Shown one piece after another: positions 45,022 through 53,332 of a DNA stretch of 64,000 bases. The DNA lies in the NCBI GenBank assembly GCA_011605825.1, contig JAAOZK010000003.1:1-64000 (forward strand), in the 5' to 3' direction. The position numbers were made by a program, and so were the translations under genes. A model generated the notes under the pieces. That model was given only the letters and a program-made list of their open reading frames with translations. It was not told the DNA's origin and searched no databases. This DNA is from Thermoproteota archaeon (GTDB lineage: Archaea; Thermoproteota; Methanomethylicia; Culexarchaeales; Culexarchaeaceae). Position 1 is the stretch's first letter. Every line of letters starts with the position of its first letter.

Positions 45022-45735
45022 TTGTCTATTTTAAGGATATTGGTTGATGAGCGTGAGAGGGGTTCAAATGTCCCCTCATACCTAAATGAGATGGGCCTAT
45101 ACGTTTTATATCGCCAACTACCTGTCGGTGACTACATAATTTCAAGCGATTGTGCTGTGGAGAGGAAGAGTATCAAGGATTTTGTTAATAGCATTGTTGA
45201 AGGCAGGATTTTTGATCAGGCATACAGACTTTCTCAATCTTATTACAAGTCTGCAATAATTGTTGAGGGTGATGTGGATTATGCATACACTACTCTTAAG
45301 GCTGGAGCTAAGGCTTTTCATGGTGCCATCTCAACGATATGGCTTAATTTGGGCGTTTCCTTCTTTTTCACAAAGGATGAGTATGACACTGCAGAACTCT
45401 TGTTTTCCATGGTAAAACATGAGCAGGGTGAATTTAGGAAATCAATTATGGTTAAAGGTAAGTCTAGGGCATCCAGTTTAAGTGAAAAACAGTTACTGGT
45501 TGTTAGTAGTTTTCCTGGTATTGGATATAAACTGGCTATTAGACTTTTAAATACATTTGGATCAATAAAGAATATCGTTTTGGCATCGGCCGTCGAATTA
45601 TCTACAGTTAAAGGTTTGAGTAGAAGTAAAGCTGAGAAGCTGGTGGATTTCTTTAATGCAAAGTTTGAAGGTTTAAGGGAGTCATCGAATCAAAACACCT
45701 TAAGCTTGGATAAATGGAAAGATTTTAAGGGTTGA
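45022..45735 (+). CDS. xpf: XPF-family structure-specific endonuclease (short form)
   Basis: The 237-aa product has the ERCC4 nuclease domain (ILVDERERGSNVP, RQLPVGDYIIS, CAVERKSIKDFVNSI) with the catalytic ERKS-type residues intact, then tandem helix-hairpin-helix motifs (FPGIGYKLAIRLL, VKGLSRSKAEKL). It lacks the helicase domain of euryarchaeal Hef, as in crenarchaeal XPF. TTG 45022 follows GGTGA at 45010-45014; ATG 44938 and 44989 would give non-family N-termini and the first would run into korA. Confidence 0.92.
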   Translation: MSILRILVDERERGSNVPSYLNEMGLYVLYRQLPVGDYIISSDCAVERKSIKDFVNSIVEGRIFDQAYRLSQSYYKSAIIVEGDVDYAYTTLKAGAKAFHGAISTIWLNLGVSFFFTKDEYDTAELLFSMVKHEQGEFRKSIMVKGKSRASSLSEKQLLVVSSFPGIGYKLAIRLLNTFGSIKNIVLASAVELSTVKGLSRSKAEKLVDFFNAKFEGLRESSNQNTLSLDKWKDFKG

Positions 45736-45759
45736 AGATGTTAGTTTATTAGGGATTTA

Positions 45760-46371
45760 ATGCCTCTCGAAGCTATGAAGGAGTTTCTGAACGTTATTGT
45801 CACTTTTATAAGTAAGCTCGGCTCCGTTATAGATGAAGCTCAAGTTGAAAAGTTAATAAATACTTTGATATATGCTCAAGCAGCCAAACATTCAATCTTC
45901 GTTATAGGTGCAGGTAGATCTGGACTTGTGGCAAGAGCCTTTGCCATGAGACTAATGCATCTAGGTTTTCAAGTATATGTTGTTGGGGAGACAATAACCC
46001 CAGCAGCTGGGAAGGGGGATGTACTACTGGCAATATCTGGCTCCGGTAGTACTGGAATAGTTGTTGATGTCGCTCAAGCAGCAAAGAAAGTTGGTTGCAC
46101 AGTTATAGCCATAACTTCTCATCCAGATTCACCTCTAGGTCAATTGGCAGATCAGGTGGTTTATGTTCCCGGTAGAACTAAGATATCAGAAACTACTGAC
46201 TACTTTTCTAGGCAAGTACTGGGTTTGCATGAACCATTAGCTCCACTTGGGACGCTCTTTGAAATAGCTGCCACAATATTTTTGGAGTCTTTAGTGGGTG
46301 AGCTTATGAAGAGATTGGGGAAAACAGAAGAAGATTTAAAAAGTAGGCATGCGACTCTTGAGGGGCTGTGA
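45760..46371 (+). CDS. hxlB: 6-phospho-3-hexuloisomerase (SIS domain)
   Basis: The 203-aa SIS-domain protein has FVIGAGRSGLVARAFAMRL, YVVGETITPAAGKGDVLLAISGSGST-type residues and LAPLGTLFEIAATIFLE. In archaea this enzyme works in reverse of the RuMP pathway to make ribose 5-phosphate precursors from fructose 6-phosphate. The partner hexulose-phosphate synthase is not in the window. The prs gene at 56.8 kb would use its product. Confidence 0.9.
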   Translation: MPLEAMKEFLNVIVTFISKLGSVIDEAQVEKLINTLIYAQAAKHSIFVIGAGRSGLVARAFAMRLMHLGFQVYVVGETITPAAGKGDVLLAISGSGSTGIVVDVAQAAKKVGCTVIAITSHPDSPLGQLADQVVYVPGRTKISETTDYFSRQVLGLHEPLAPLGTLFEIAATIFLESLVGELMKRLGKTEEDLKSRHATLEGL

Positions 46372-46411
46372 TTTTGCTCCTTTACAATTACTATTTTAAT
46401 TGGTGATTTAA

Positions 46412-46882
46412 TTGCAAAAGGACAATTCTGCTAGGCCGTCATGGGATGAATATTTTATGAAGATCGCCCACATAGTGAAGGAAAGATCCACATGTTTAAG
46501 AAGAAATGTTGGCGCTGTACTCGTTAAAGATAAACATATTCTGTCTACTGGATATAATGGTGCCCCAAAGGGTTTGCCTCATTGCTCTGAGACTGGATGT
46601 TTAAGGGATAAACTGAACGTCCCTTCCGGTCAGAGACATGAGCTTTGCAGAGGAGTTCATGCGGAGCAAAATGCAATAATACAAGCTGCTGTTTTCGGAG
46701 TCAGCACTCGTGGTGCAACATTATATGTTACTGATTTCCCCTGTTCTATCTGTGCAAAGATGATAATAAATGCTGAAATAAAGGAAGTCGTTTATGACTC
46801 TCCATATGAAGATCCTGTCTCCATGGATTTATTGAAGTCCGCTGGAATTATTGTAAGGCAATTCCAAATAAAGACAAACTAA
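46412..46882 (+). CDS. dCMP deaminase-type zinc deaminase
   Basis: The 156-aa product has [33 protein letters not shown]-type residues, [12 protein letters not shown], the zinc/catalytic HAEQNAI near residue 87 and PCSICAKM near residue 114. It probably makes dUMP from dCMP. TTG 46412 follows GGTGAT. Confidence 0.9.
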   Translation: MQKDNSARPSWDEYFMKIAHIVKERSTCLRRNVGAVLVKDKHILSTGYNGAPKGLPHCSETGCLRDKLNVPSGQRHELCRGVHAEQNAIIQAAVFGVSTRGATLYVTDFPCSICAKMIINAEIKEVVYDSPYEDPVSMDLLKSAGIIVRQFQIKTN

Positions 46883-46904
46883 TTACAATTTCATTTAAAG
46901 TAAA

Positions 46905-46919
46905 GGAAAAGTTTATAAT
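46905..46919 (+). promoter_or_regulatory. BRE/TATA promoter of the 46.96-kb unknown gene
   Basis: GGAAAA followed by GTTTATAAT is one of the best BRE plus TATA matches in the window, 40 nt before the next start codon. It predicts a short leader that still contains the GAGGTG Shine-Dalgarno. Confidence 0.55.
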
Positions 46920-46957
46920 GTTTTCATTAATAAATTCTATTTGAGGTGTAATTAAAA

Positions 46958-47320
46958 GTGAAAACCTACATTAAAATATACGGGCCACCAGTATTGGAAG
47001 CTTTGAAGGCTTTGGAGAGAGTTGCGGTTGAAGTCTCTAAAGAATTGCCCAAAATACTATTCTATGACACTCTTGGTGGAACAGCATTACCACGGGATGA
47101 TGCTACGTCAATAATTGTTGAAAGGTGGGGGGTATCTAGTGAGGAAGCACGTGTACACTATGAGAATATGATAAGTAAGAGTGGATGGACTCTTGGTGAT
47201 CATGATTTCTACTTTGAATGGACTGTTCCACCAACCTTTGAGCAATTGAAGTTACTTATATCTAAGATTGATGAAGCTTTAAAGCCTCTTGGATGCAAGT
47301 ATACAATAACTACGAAATAA
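46958..47320 (+). CDS. conserved archaeal protein of unknown function
   Basis: The 120-aa product starts MKTYIKIYGPPVLEALKALERVA and ends EALKPLGCKYTITTK, with SKSGWTLGDHDFYFEWTVPP in the middle. It has no membrane segment or metal motif. I recall similar proteins in other archaea but no function. A strong promoter, a GAGGTG Shine-Dalgarno and GTG start show that it is expressed on its own. A 400-bp gap follows. Confidence 0.7.
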   Translation: MKTYIKIYGPPVLEALKALERVAVEVSKELPKILFYDTLGGTALPRDDATSIIVERWGVSSEEARVHYENMISKSGWTLGDHDFYFEWTVPPTFEQLKLLISKIDEALKPLGCKYTITTK

Positions 47321-47722
47321 ATATCCCCCTTTTTATTATTTCTCCTTTTTATGGAGGGTGAATTGAAGGCGAGGCGTCACATCGCATTTACTCATATTTA
47401 GTAAGTCTGGCCATAATCAGAACCTTTAACTATATATTAGTGGAGATGTACTTGGGCTTTCCATGGAGATTTAGGCAGTAATTCTTAAATTGTCTGGTTC
47501 ATATGTTAGCAGATTGAGGAGTCTTTCAAGTATATTTTTAAGGTTTTAGTTGCCTATGTTTAAATGTGCTGTGGGCATCTAGGTATGTGTCAATGTTTTA
47601 AGTATCTTATCTGAAGGAATGTTATTTGAGGGGTTGTGTGTTGCATAAATGTTCTCTTCACTACACCTAATCTATTAATTAACTTTCTATAATCACCTTC
47701 AATAATCTCAGCCAAAGTTATT
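47321..47722. other. 400-bp gene-free region between two 3' ends
   Basis: This is the longest gap in an otherwise packed window and lies between convergent stops, so promoters are not expected in it. A tiny frame with an excellent Shine-Dalgarno (GGAGGGTGAA, TTG at about 47364) codes only 12 residues. On the minus strand a 41-codon frame (47715-47590) is open. No tRNA, C/D box pattern or clear hairpin was found. It may hold a decayed gene or an unrecognised RNA. Confidence 0.5.
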
Positions 47723-48520
47723 CTATAGAGGTTTAGATTTCTGTGAGAGATATTTTTCCGCTTGCTCCAATTCTTTCAATGTATTTATTGGTATCCAGTC
47801 ATCCTTATCGTTTGCATACAGAGTTAAACTGTACAATTTACCCATTCTAGCTAGTTCTGGTAATACTGTTGCCTCATATTCTATTGCCTCTTGACTTCCT
47901 ATATCTATGAGTTTATCTATTAATTGGTATACTTCCGGTTCTATTATGCACATTCCTATATGTGTTAATATGTTTAATTGTGGTTTTTCCACAAATCTCT
48001 TTATTCTTCCAACTTCATCTATTTCAGCCACGCCATAGGGGTATGTTGTTGAAGTTATCAGTACTGATGTGGCGAGAATGCCATATTTCTCCACACCATG
48101 TATGTGTTGTGCAAGCAACATTAGCGGTAGGAATCTGTTTAATTTTAAATCATCCGGGAATGTTATTAGTGCCCTCTTATCTCTCTCTATAACCCCATTT
48201 ATCAATGCATTTTTCAAAGCTTTTCCCTTACCCACCTTCTCAACATTTGGATCCATTGAATATTGTATTTCAACCCCCCATTTCTCTCCATTGTCTGCAT
48301 ACTCAATAACCTCTTCGCCTAAATGGCCTATTAATAATTTAAACTTCTTGAATCCACAATTTCTATATAGCTCTATTTCTCTTTCAAGTAGCGTTTTACC
48401 GGCGACTTTTATTAATGCCTTATTTACATTTTGTAAACCCATTCTTTTAGCTTTTCCCCCTATTGGCATTACTACTTGCGTTTTCTCCGCTTCCTCCATT
48501 AACTCCTTTAATGTGTTCAT
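47723..48520 (-). CDS. nucleotidyltransferase (sugar-phosphate NTP transferase family)
   Basis: The 265-aa product has the nucleotide-binding VVMPIGGKAKRMG near residue 16 with KALIKVAGKTLLEREIE, TFPDDL for the metal Asp and PYGVAEIDEVGRIKRFVEKP. The sugar-1-phosphate substrate is not assignable; no glycan genes lie nearby. It diverges from the EF-2 gene. Confidence 0.85.
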   Translation of the reverse strand: MNTLKELMEEAEKTQVVMPIGGKAKRMGLQNVNKALIKVAGKTLLEREIELYRNCGFKKFKLLIGHLGEEVIEYADNGEKWGVEIQYSMDPNVEKVGKGKALKNALINGVIERDKRALITFPDDLKLNRFLPLMLLAQHIHGVEKYGILATSVLITSTTYPYGVAEIDEVGRIKRFVEKPQLNILTHIGMCIIEPEVYQLIDKLIDIGSQEAIEYEATVLPELARMGKLYSLTLYANDKDDWIPINTLKELEQAEKYLSQKSKPL

Positions 48521-48603
48521 ATTATCCGCCCCACTTACAATAAACTATATTATTTTTATAATTTATTTTTAGAGCTTTTGGATGTTAGGGAATTAAATTT
48601 TTC

Positions 48604-48618
48604 AGTAAAGTTTAAAAA
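48604..48618 (+). promoter_or_regulatory. BRE/TATA promoter of EF-2 gene
   Basis: AGTAAA followed by GTTTAAAAAA lies about 55-65 nt before the EF-2 start in the divergent 150-bp gap. The spacing leaves a leader of about 30 nt with GGGGAGGGTG. Confidence 0.5.
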
Positions 48619-48670
48619 AGACTTTGACATTCTACTTTTTGATTTTGAATTGTTGGGGAGGGTGCTGTAA

Positions 48671-50884
48671 TTGGTTAAGTATAAGACTACTGAGCAAATT
48701 TTAAAGATAATGGATGAGCTGGATAATGTTAGGAATATTGGTACTTTGGCTCATGTGGATCATGGCAAAACCACATTGTCAGATTCTCTTCTAATGGCAG
48801 CTGGACTTATTTCGCCCAAGGTTGCTGGTAAAGCTTTGGCTTTGGATTATGTGCCTATAGAGCAGATGAGGCAAATGACGGTAAAAGCGGCTAATGTATC
48901 TCTTTACCACGAGTATGACGGCAATGCCTATCTAATTAACCTCGTTGATACTCCTGGTCACGTTGATTTTACTGGTCATGTAACTAGATCCCTTCGAGTT
49001 ATGGATGGAGCTATAGTTGTGGTCGATGCTGTTGAAGGTGTTATGACACAGACGGAAACCGTTGTGAGGCAAGGGTTAGAGGAGCGTGTAAGACCTCTAT
49101 TATATGTTAATAAGATTGATAGGTTGATTAGGGAGCTTAAATTAACTCCTGAGGAAGTTCAGCAAAAACTTATGGAAATAATTAGGGATTTCAATAATTT
49201 AATTGAATTGTATGCTGAGCCTGAATTTAAAGATGCTTGGAAAATTAACCCATCGAAGGGTCAAATGGCATTTGGTTCCGCGCTTCATAAGTGGGGTTTA
49301 ACGATACCTATTGCTCAGAAGGCTGGAATCAAATTCAGTGAGATAGTTAAAGCTTATGAGAAGGGGGGTGAAGAAGTTTCTCGGCTAGCTGATGAATTCC
49401 CATTGTATAAAGCAATCTTAGATATGGTTGTTCAGCATATTCCAAGTCCAAGAGCTGCTCAGAAGTATAGGATACCAAAGATTTGGCGTGGTGATATTGA
49501 TAGTGAAATAGGTAAATCTATGCTTAATTGCGATCCGAAGGGGCCATTGGTCATTTGTGTAAGCAAAATGGTTGCCGATCCACATGCAGGTCTAGTGGCC
49601 ACTGGGAGGGTTTTTAGCGGCACAGCTACCAGTGGCGATGAAGTATATCTTATGATGGCTAAAAGTACTGGTAGAATTCAGCAAGTTGGATTATATATGG
49701 GTCCTTATAGGGAGGTTGTGGATAGAGTTTTAGCTGGAAACATTGTGGCTTTGCTTGGATTGGATAATGCAAGAGCTGGGGAAACTGTGGTCGGCATTGA
49801 TTATAAAGATTCCATGGTTCCCTTCGAAAAGTTAGCCTATATTAGTGAGCCCGTGGTTACTGTGGCCATTGAACCAAAGAAGAGTGCTGATCTGCCACGT
49901 TTAGTTGATACTTTAAGGAAAATGGCTATTGAAGATCCCACTTTACACGTCAAGATAAATGAGGAAACTGGAGAATACCTCATCAGCGGTATGGGAACTT
50001 TGCATCTTGAGATTGCCTTATGGGATTTACGCCAAAGAACTGGGGGTATGGAGGTAGATGTGTCACCACCAATAGTAGTTTATAGGGAGAGTATTAAGGG
50101 GTCTGCTGGGCCAATTGAAGGTAAATCTCCAAATAAGCATAACCGTATATACATTAGTATTGAGCCATTAGATGAAGTGACGATAAAGCTGCTTAGCACT
50201 GGTGCCGTGTATGAAGATCAAGATTGGCGTGTAAGAGCTAAAATTTTGCGTTCTGAAGCTGGGTGGGATGCTGATGAAGCTAGGGGTATAATGGCTATAG
50301 ATCAGTATCTTAACATATTTGTGGATGTAACAAAGGGTATTCAATATTTAAGGGATATTAAAGATACGTTGATTTCAGCTTTCAGATGGTCTATGGAGGC
50401 AGGTCCATTGGCTCAAGAACCTATTAGAGGTGTTAAAGTTAAGTTAGTGGACGCTATGGTTCATGAAGATCCAGCTCATAGGGGTCCAGCCCAAATAATG
50501 CCTGCAACGAAGAACGCAATTTTCGCCGCATTCCTATCTGCCTCTCCTATACTTTTGGAGCCTGTTCTAAAGTTAGAAGCTAAAGTACCTCAAGAATTCG
50601 TTAGCGGCTTGCTTCGTGTTATAACTTCTAAGAGAGGTAAAATAATAGCTATGGAAGATCAGAAGCTATTAATGTTTGTTAGATGCCATATACCTGTTTC
50701 AGAAACTTTTGACTTGTCTGATCAAATTAGAGGTGCAACGCAGGGTAGATGCTTCTGGAGTACTGAATTCTCCCATTGGGGTGTAGTTCCTCAGCAACTC
50801 GCTGAAGAATTGATCAGGCAGATTAGGAAGAGGAAGGGGTTACCTCCAAATCCGCCAAAGGTTGAAGACTTCCTTTCACCATAA
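48671..50884 (+). CDS. fusA: translation elongation factor EF-2
   Basis: This GTPase translocates tRNA-mRNA. The 737-aa product has G1 AHVDHGKTTLSDSLL near residue 29, DTPGHVDFTGHVTR and NKIDR, and SGMGTLHLEIALWDL in domain III. The diphthamide loop VHEDPAHRGPAQIMPA near residue 600 retains the modifiable His. TTG 48671 follows GAGGGTG. Confidence 0.97.
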   Translation: MVKYKTTEQILKIMDELDNVRNIGTLAHVDHGKTTLSDSLLMAAGLISPKVAGKALALDYVPIEQMRQMTVKAANVSLYHEYDGNAYLINLVDTPGHVDFTGHVTRSLRVMDGAIVVVDAVEGVMTQTETVVRQGLEERVRPLLYVNKIDRLIRELKLTPEEVQQKLMEIIRDFNNLIELYAEPEFKDAWKINPSKGQMAFGSALHKWGLTIPIAQKAGIKFSEIVKAYEKGGEEVSRLADEFPLYKAILDMVVQHIPSPRAAQKYRIPKIWRGDIDSEIGKSMLNCDPKGPLVICVSKMVADPHAGLVATGRVFSGTATSGDEVYLMMAKSTGRIQQVGLYMGPYREVVDRVLAGNIVALLGLDNARAGETVVGIDYKDSMVPFEKLAYISEPVVTVAIEPKKSADLPRLVDTLRKMAIEDPTLHVKINEETGEYLISGMGTLHLEIALWDLRQRTGGMEVDVSPPIVVYRESIKGSAGPIEGKSPNKHNRIYISIEPLDEVTIKLLSTGAVYEDQDWRVRAKILRSEAGWDADEARGIMAIDQYLNIFVDVTKGIQYLRDIKDTLISAFRWSMEAGPLAQEPIRGVKVKLVDAMVHEDPAHRGPAQIMPATKNAIFAAFLSASPILLEPVLKLEAKVPQEFVSGLLRVITSKRGKIIAMEDQKLLMFVRCHIPVSETFDLSDQIRGATQGRCFWSTEFSHWGVVPQQLAEELIRQIRKRKGLPPNPPKVEDFLSP

Positions 50885-50894
50885 TCATCCATAT

Positions 50895-52001
50895 CTAAAA
50901 AATGTTTTTCCAACTTCCTTTCTCATACAAATTCATTGGTAGGGGTTTCTCCATTTTTGATTTATAATCTATTAATCCCATAATGCAATCCTTTATTATA
51001 CCTGCCCTTTTTATATTAATCAATGCCCTATTTAATTCCACTATTTGATCGAATGGTATGTAGAAGTATACTGTCGCCCTGTTATCCTCTAAGTTTGCTA
51101 ACACTCTACTGGAGAAGGGCTTCCCTTCTAATGAGGCTATAAAGTTGTTCATATTCTTTCTATTCGTGAATTGAATATGTCCCAAAATGTTTATTGATAT
51201 GTTTTCTGGGAATAGCTTTAATATTGCTTCATAACCTTCGATGATATCATATTTCACCAGATGTTTGTAGTAGTGATATCTGACGGTTGGCGGAGTGACG
51301 CCCATCTCGTTCGCCATTTCTTTGAAGGATGTTTCTGCATCTTCTTCAAGTTTTTGAATTATAAATACATCTGGTTTATCTAGCACTACAAATTCTCCCA
51401 TTTTTTGTACAGTGAAATCTACTTCCCTACTGCTGAGAACTACCTCATCTACCCATTCATTCCATTTAAACTCCCATCTTCTCTCTTCATCTTTAAACCA
51501 GTCCACATTTGGCTTGGGATTAATATCTACTGGATTTGTATTCATGTATACAATTCTTATATCGGCTTTTTCACTAACATTCCTTATATATTTGTTGAAG
51601 TCATTTATGGCTTCTCTTGGTATATTGAAGTATACGTGCCAGTAGGTGTCCATCTGCACATAGTACTTCTCTATATTTCTCCAATATTCAATGCTCTTTA
51701 AATATGATTCTAAACCGGGCTCTTTCCCTAAACCTTCATCTTTAAATATGATTTCTATGGGTTGTAGCCCCATGTTTACCACGTTGACTTTCACTTTCAG
51801 TTTCAGTATGTTCTTGCTCGTCAGTTTGTCATAGTAGTAGTGTACTAGTGCAGGGGACATTCCAGTCTTCTTTGCGAGTAAAGATAAATTATTTGTTCCT
51901 GTTTCATGTAATGCCTTTATTATTTTTTGGCATGTTTTATCTATTGCTTTTGAATATTTTCTGAAGGTTGGGCTTTCTCTCCAATCAAACATTGTACTCA
52001 A
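50895..52001 (-). CDS. twin winged-helix (Lrp/AsnC-like) DNA-binding protein
   Basis: The 368-aa product looks like two fused halves, each with a helix-turn-helix: LSLLAKKTGMSPALVHYYYDKL near residue 40 and FKEMANEMGVTPPTVRYHYYKHL near residue 232. Each is followed by an alpha/beta region of the type seen in Lrp-like effector domains. It is probably a transcription regulator with unknown targets. It starts behind the C/D sRNA and converges with the EF-2 gene with a 10-nt gap. Confidence 0.75.
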   Translation of the reverse strand: MSTMFDWRESPTFRKYSKAIDKTCQKIIKALHETGTNNLSLLAKKTGMSPALVHYYYDKLTSKNILKLKVKVNVVNMGLQPIEIIFKDEGLGKEPGLESYLKSIEYWRNIEKYYVQMDTYWHVYFNIPREAINDFNKYIRNVSEKADIRIVYMNTNPVDINPKPNVDWFKDEERRWEFKWNEWVDEVVLSSREVDFTVQKMGEFVVLDKPDVFIIQKLEEDAETSFKEMANEMGVTPPTVRYHYYKHLVKYDIIEGYEAILKLFPENISINILGHIQFTNRKNMNNFIASLEGKPFSSRVLANLEDNRATVYFYIPFDQIVELNRALINIKRAGIIKDCIMGLIDYKSKMEKPLPMNLYEKGSWKNIF

Positions 52002-52060
52002 CTTCCTTATTTTTTATTTTGCATATTTTTAAATTTTTCTTTTTCTTTTTTATTTTTCAT

Positions 52061-52115
52061 GGGCTCAGAGTCAGCTGGCTCATCAATATTCAGACCTTAC
52101 ACGCATCATCATTGC
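52061..52115 (-). ncRNA. C/D box sRNA; D' guide matches tRNA-Val(UAC) anticodon loop
   Basis: On the minus strand the order is C box ATGATGA (52112-52106), 12-nt guide, D' box CTGA (52093-52090), 3-nt spacer, C' box TTGATGA (52086-52080), 11-nt guide, D box CTGA (52068-52065). Spacing and boxes are those of archaeal C/D sRNAs. Nine guide bases match tRNA-Val bases 98-106 of this window, and the base five before D' pairs with U34, predicting 2'-O-methylation there. The D guide would target AGUCAGCUGGC, not identified. It starts about 25 nt after the pelota stop and is probably processed from that transcript. Confidence 0.85.
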
Positions 52116-52137
52116 CTTTAACAGATTAATATTCCCC

Positions 52138-53244
52138 TTAACTTTTAATATTAGTGTTAATATTTTTAAAGGGGTTTTCCATTCTGTATCTCAGTATTGC
52201 AGCTATTCCTCCAATTGAATTTAACTCTCTCCCAGCTTCGCTCTCATCCGATATTATCCTAATTTCTCCATTATATTTCTCAACATTCTCTATTACTTCT
52301 TCAATTTTCCCCTTTTCTTCATCATAAGTTTTGAGTTTTCTATTTGATATTAGTAGTGTCTTTATAATTCCAAGTTTTGATGCATTGTATACATCATTTA
52401 ATCCATAGATCGCCATAGACGGTTCTTTTATGAGTGTTTGTAGATATTCCCCAACTATTTTATTGTCTTCAATCATCTTTATCTTCTCAAGAGCTTTGAT
52501 TATGCTTTCCCTCTTTATGGTTTCATAAAGTCCTCTTACCCCGCCGTTTGATGTATCTTCGCTTATTATTTTTGGCTTCTTCTTTAATCCCTTCATATCT
52601 TCCAGTATTTTTTCAGTTAATTTCTCTCTCATGTAGCTTATTCCGGAAATTACCAGTATCTCTATATCTCTCCTTTCTATGATTTCCATAATTTTCTTTG
52701 AAATTTCCCTTAGTTCTTTATTCACCTTTTCTTCCCTTGCTTCTATCTCCCTTTTTCCTGGGATTTTGAGTTGCATTTCAAAAATTATTTCCAATCCATA
52801 ACTTCTTAATACTCCTGCAGCTGCTTCTTCATCGTCAATTGATATTATCAAGACTTTCTCGCTTTTTCCACAGCTTCTTTCTATCTGCTTTATTATGTAT
52901 TTTTGCCACTTACTCTTTTTTATCTTTATTTCATCTGAAACTTTTACGTTTATTGTGTGGTGGCTTCCTAGGAATCCGTATTCCTCGTATTTTTCTGGAT
53001 GATATATTATTGTGCCGTGAATTCTAAGCCTATTTATGAATGGTTGAAATTCCACTTTATCTACCTTTATTCCAATGTACATGCTCTTTCTCACGCTTTT
53101 ATTTCCCATGTCTATTTCTCTAGTTGTTCTAGCGTATACTTCATCGTCTCTATCAATTATGTTGTGGAGTAGCCAGAGATCGTCTTCATCTTCTATCTTC
53201 AATACCATTTCCCCACTTTTTTCGTCAAAATTTATTATTCTCAT
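52138..53244 (-). CDS. pelA: Pelota (Dom34), mRNA surveillance/ribosome rescue factor
   Basis: Pelota enters the A site of stalled ribosomes and, with aABCE1, splits them. The 368-aa product has the Sm-like N-terminal domain (MRIINFDEKSGEMVLKIEDEDDLW), a central eRF1-like domain with ISIDDEEAAAGVLRSYG and NGGVRGLYETIKRESI, and a C-terminal domain with YGLNDVYNASKLGIIKTLLIS. It lacks the GGQ loop of release factors, as expected. Confidence 0.94.
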   Translation of the reverse strand: MRIINFDEKSGEMVLKIEDEDDLWLLHNIIDRDDEVYARTTREIDMGNKSVRKSMYIGIKVDKVEFQPFINRLRIHGTIIYHPEKYEEYGFLGSHHTINVKVSDEIKIKKSKWQKYIIKQIERSCGKSEKVLIISIDDEEAAAGVLRSYGLEIIFEMQLKIPGKREIEAREEKVNKELREISKKIMEIIERRDIEILVISGISYMREKLTEKILEDMKGLKKKPKIISEDTSNGGVRGLYETIKRESIIKALEKIKMIEDNKIVGEYLQTLIKEPSMAIYGLNDVYNASKLGIIKTLLISNRKLKTYDEEKGKIEEVIENVEKYNGEIRIISDESEAGRELNSIGGIAAILRYRMENPFKNINTNIKS

Positions 53245-53284
53245 TTTCCTTCAGCATTCTTGTCTTCATAATCTTGATGGTTAA

Positions 53285-53298
53285 ATTTTAAATTTTCC
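53285..53298 (-). promoter_or_regulatory. BRE/TATA promoter of pelota
   Basis: On the minus strand GGAAAA (53298-53293) is followed by TTTAAAAT (53292-53285), about 41 nt before the pelota start. It is in the divergent gap with the next gene. Strong consensus match. Confidence 0.5.
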
Positions 53299-53332
53299 AT
53301 ATTATACATTGATTTAGATTGATTTGAGGGTT

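Noticed and set aside
47590-47715. 41-codon minus-strand frame as a gene or as a frameshifted extension of the nucleotidyltransferase
   Set aside because: No family resemblance or start signal, and the nucleotidyltransferase already ends where its family normally does.
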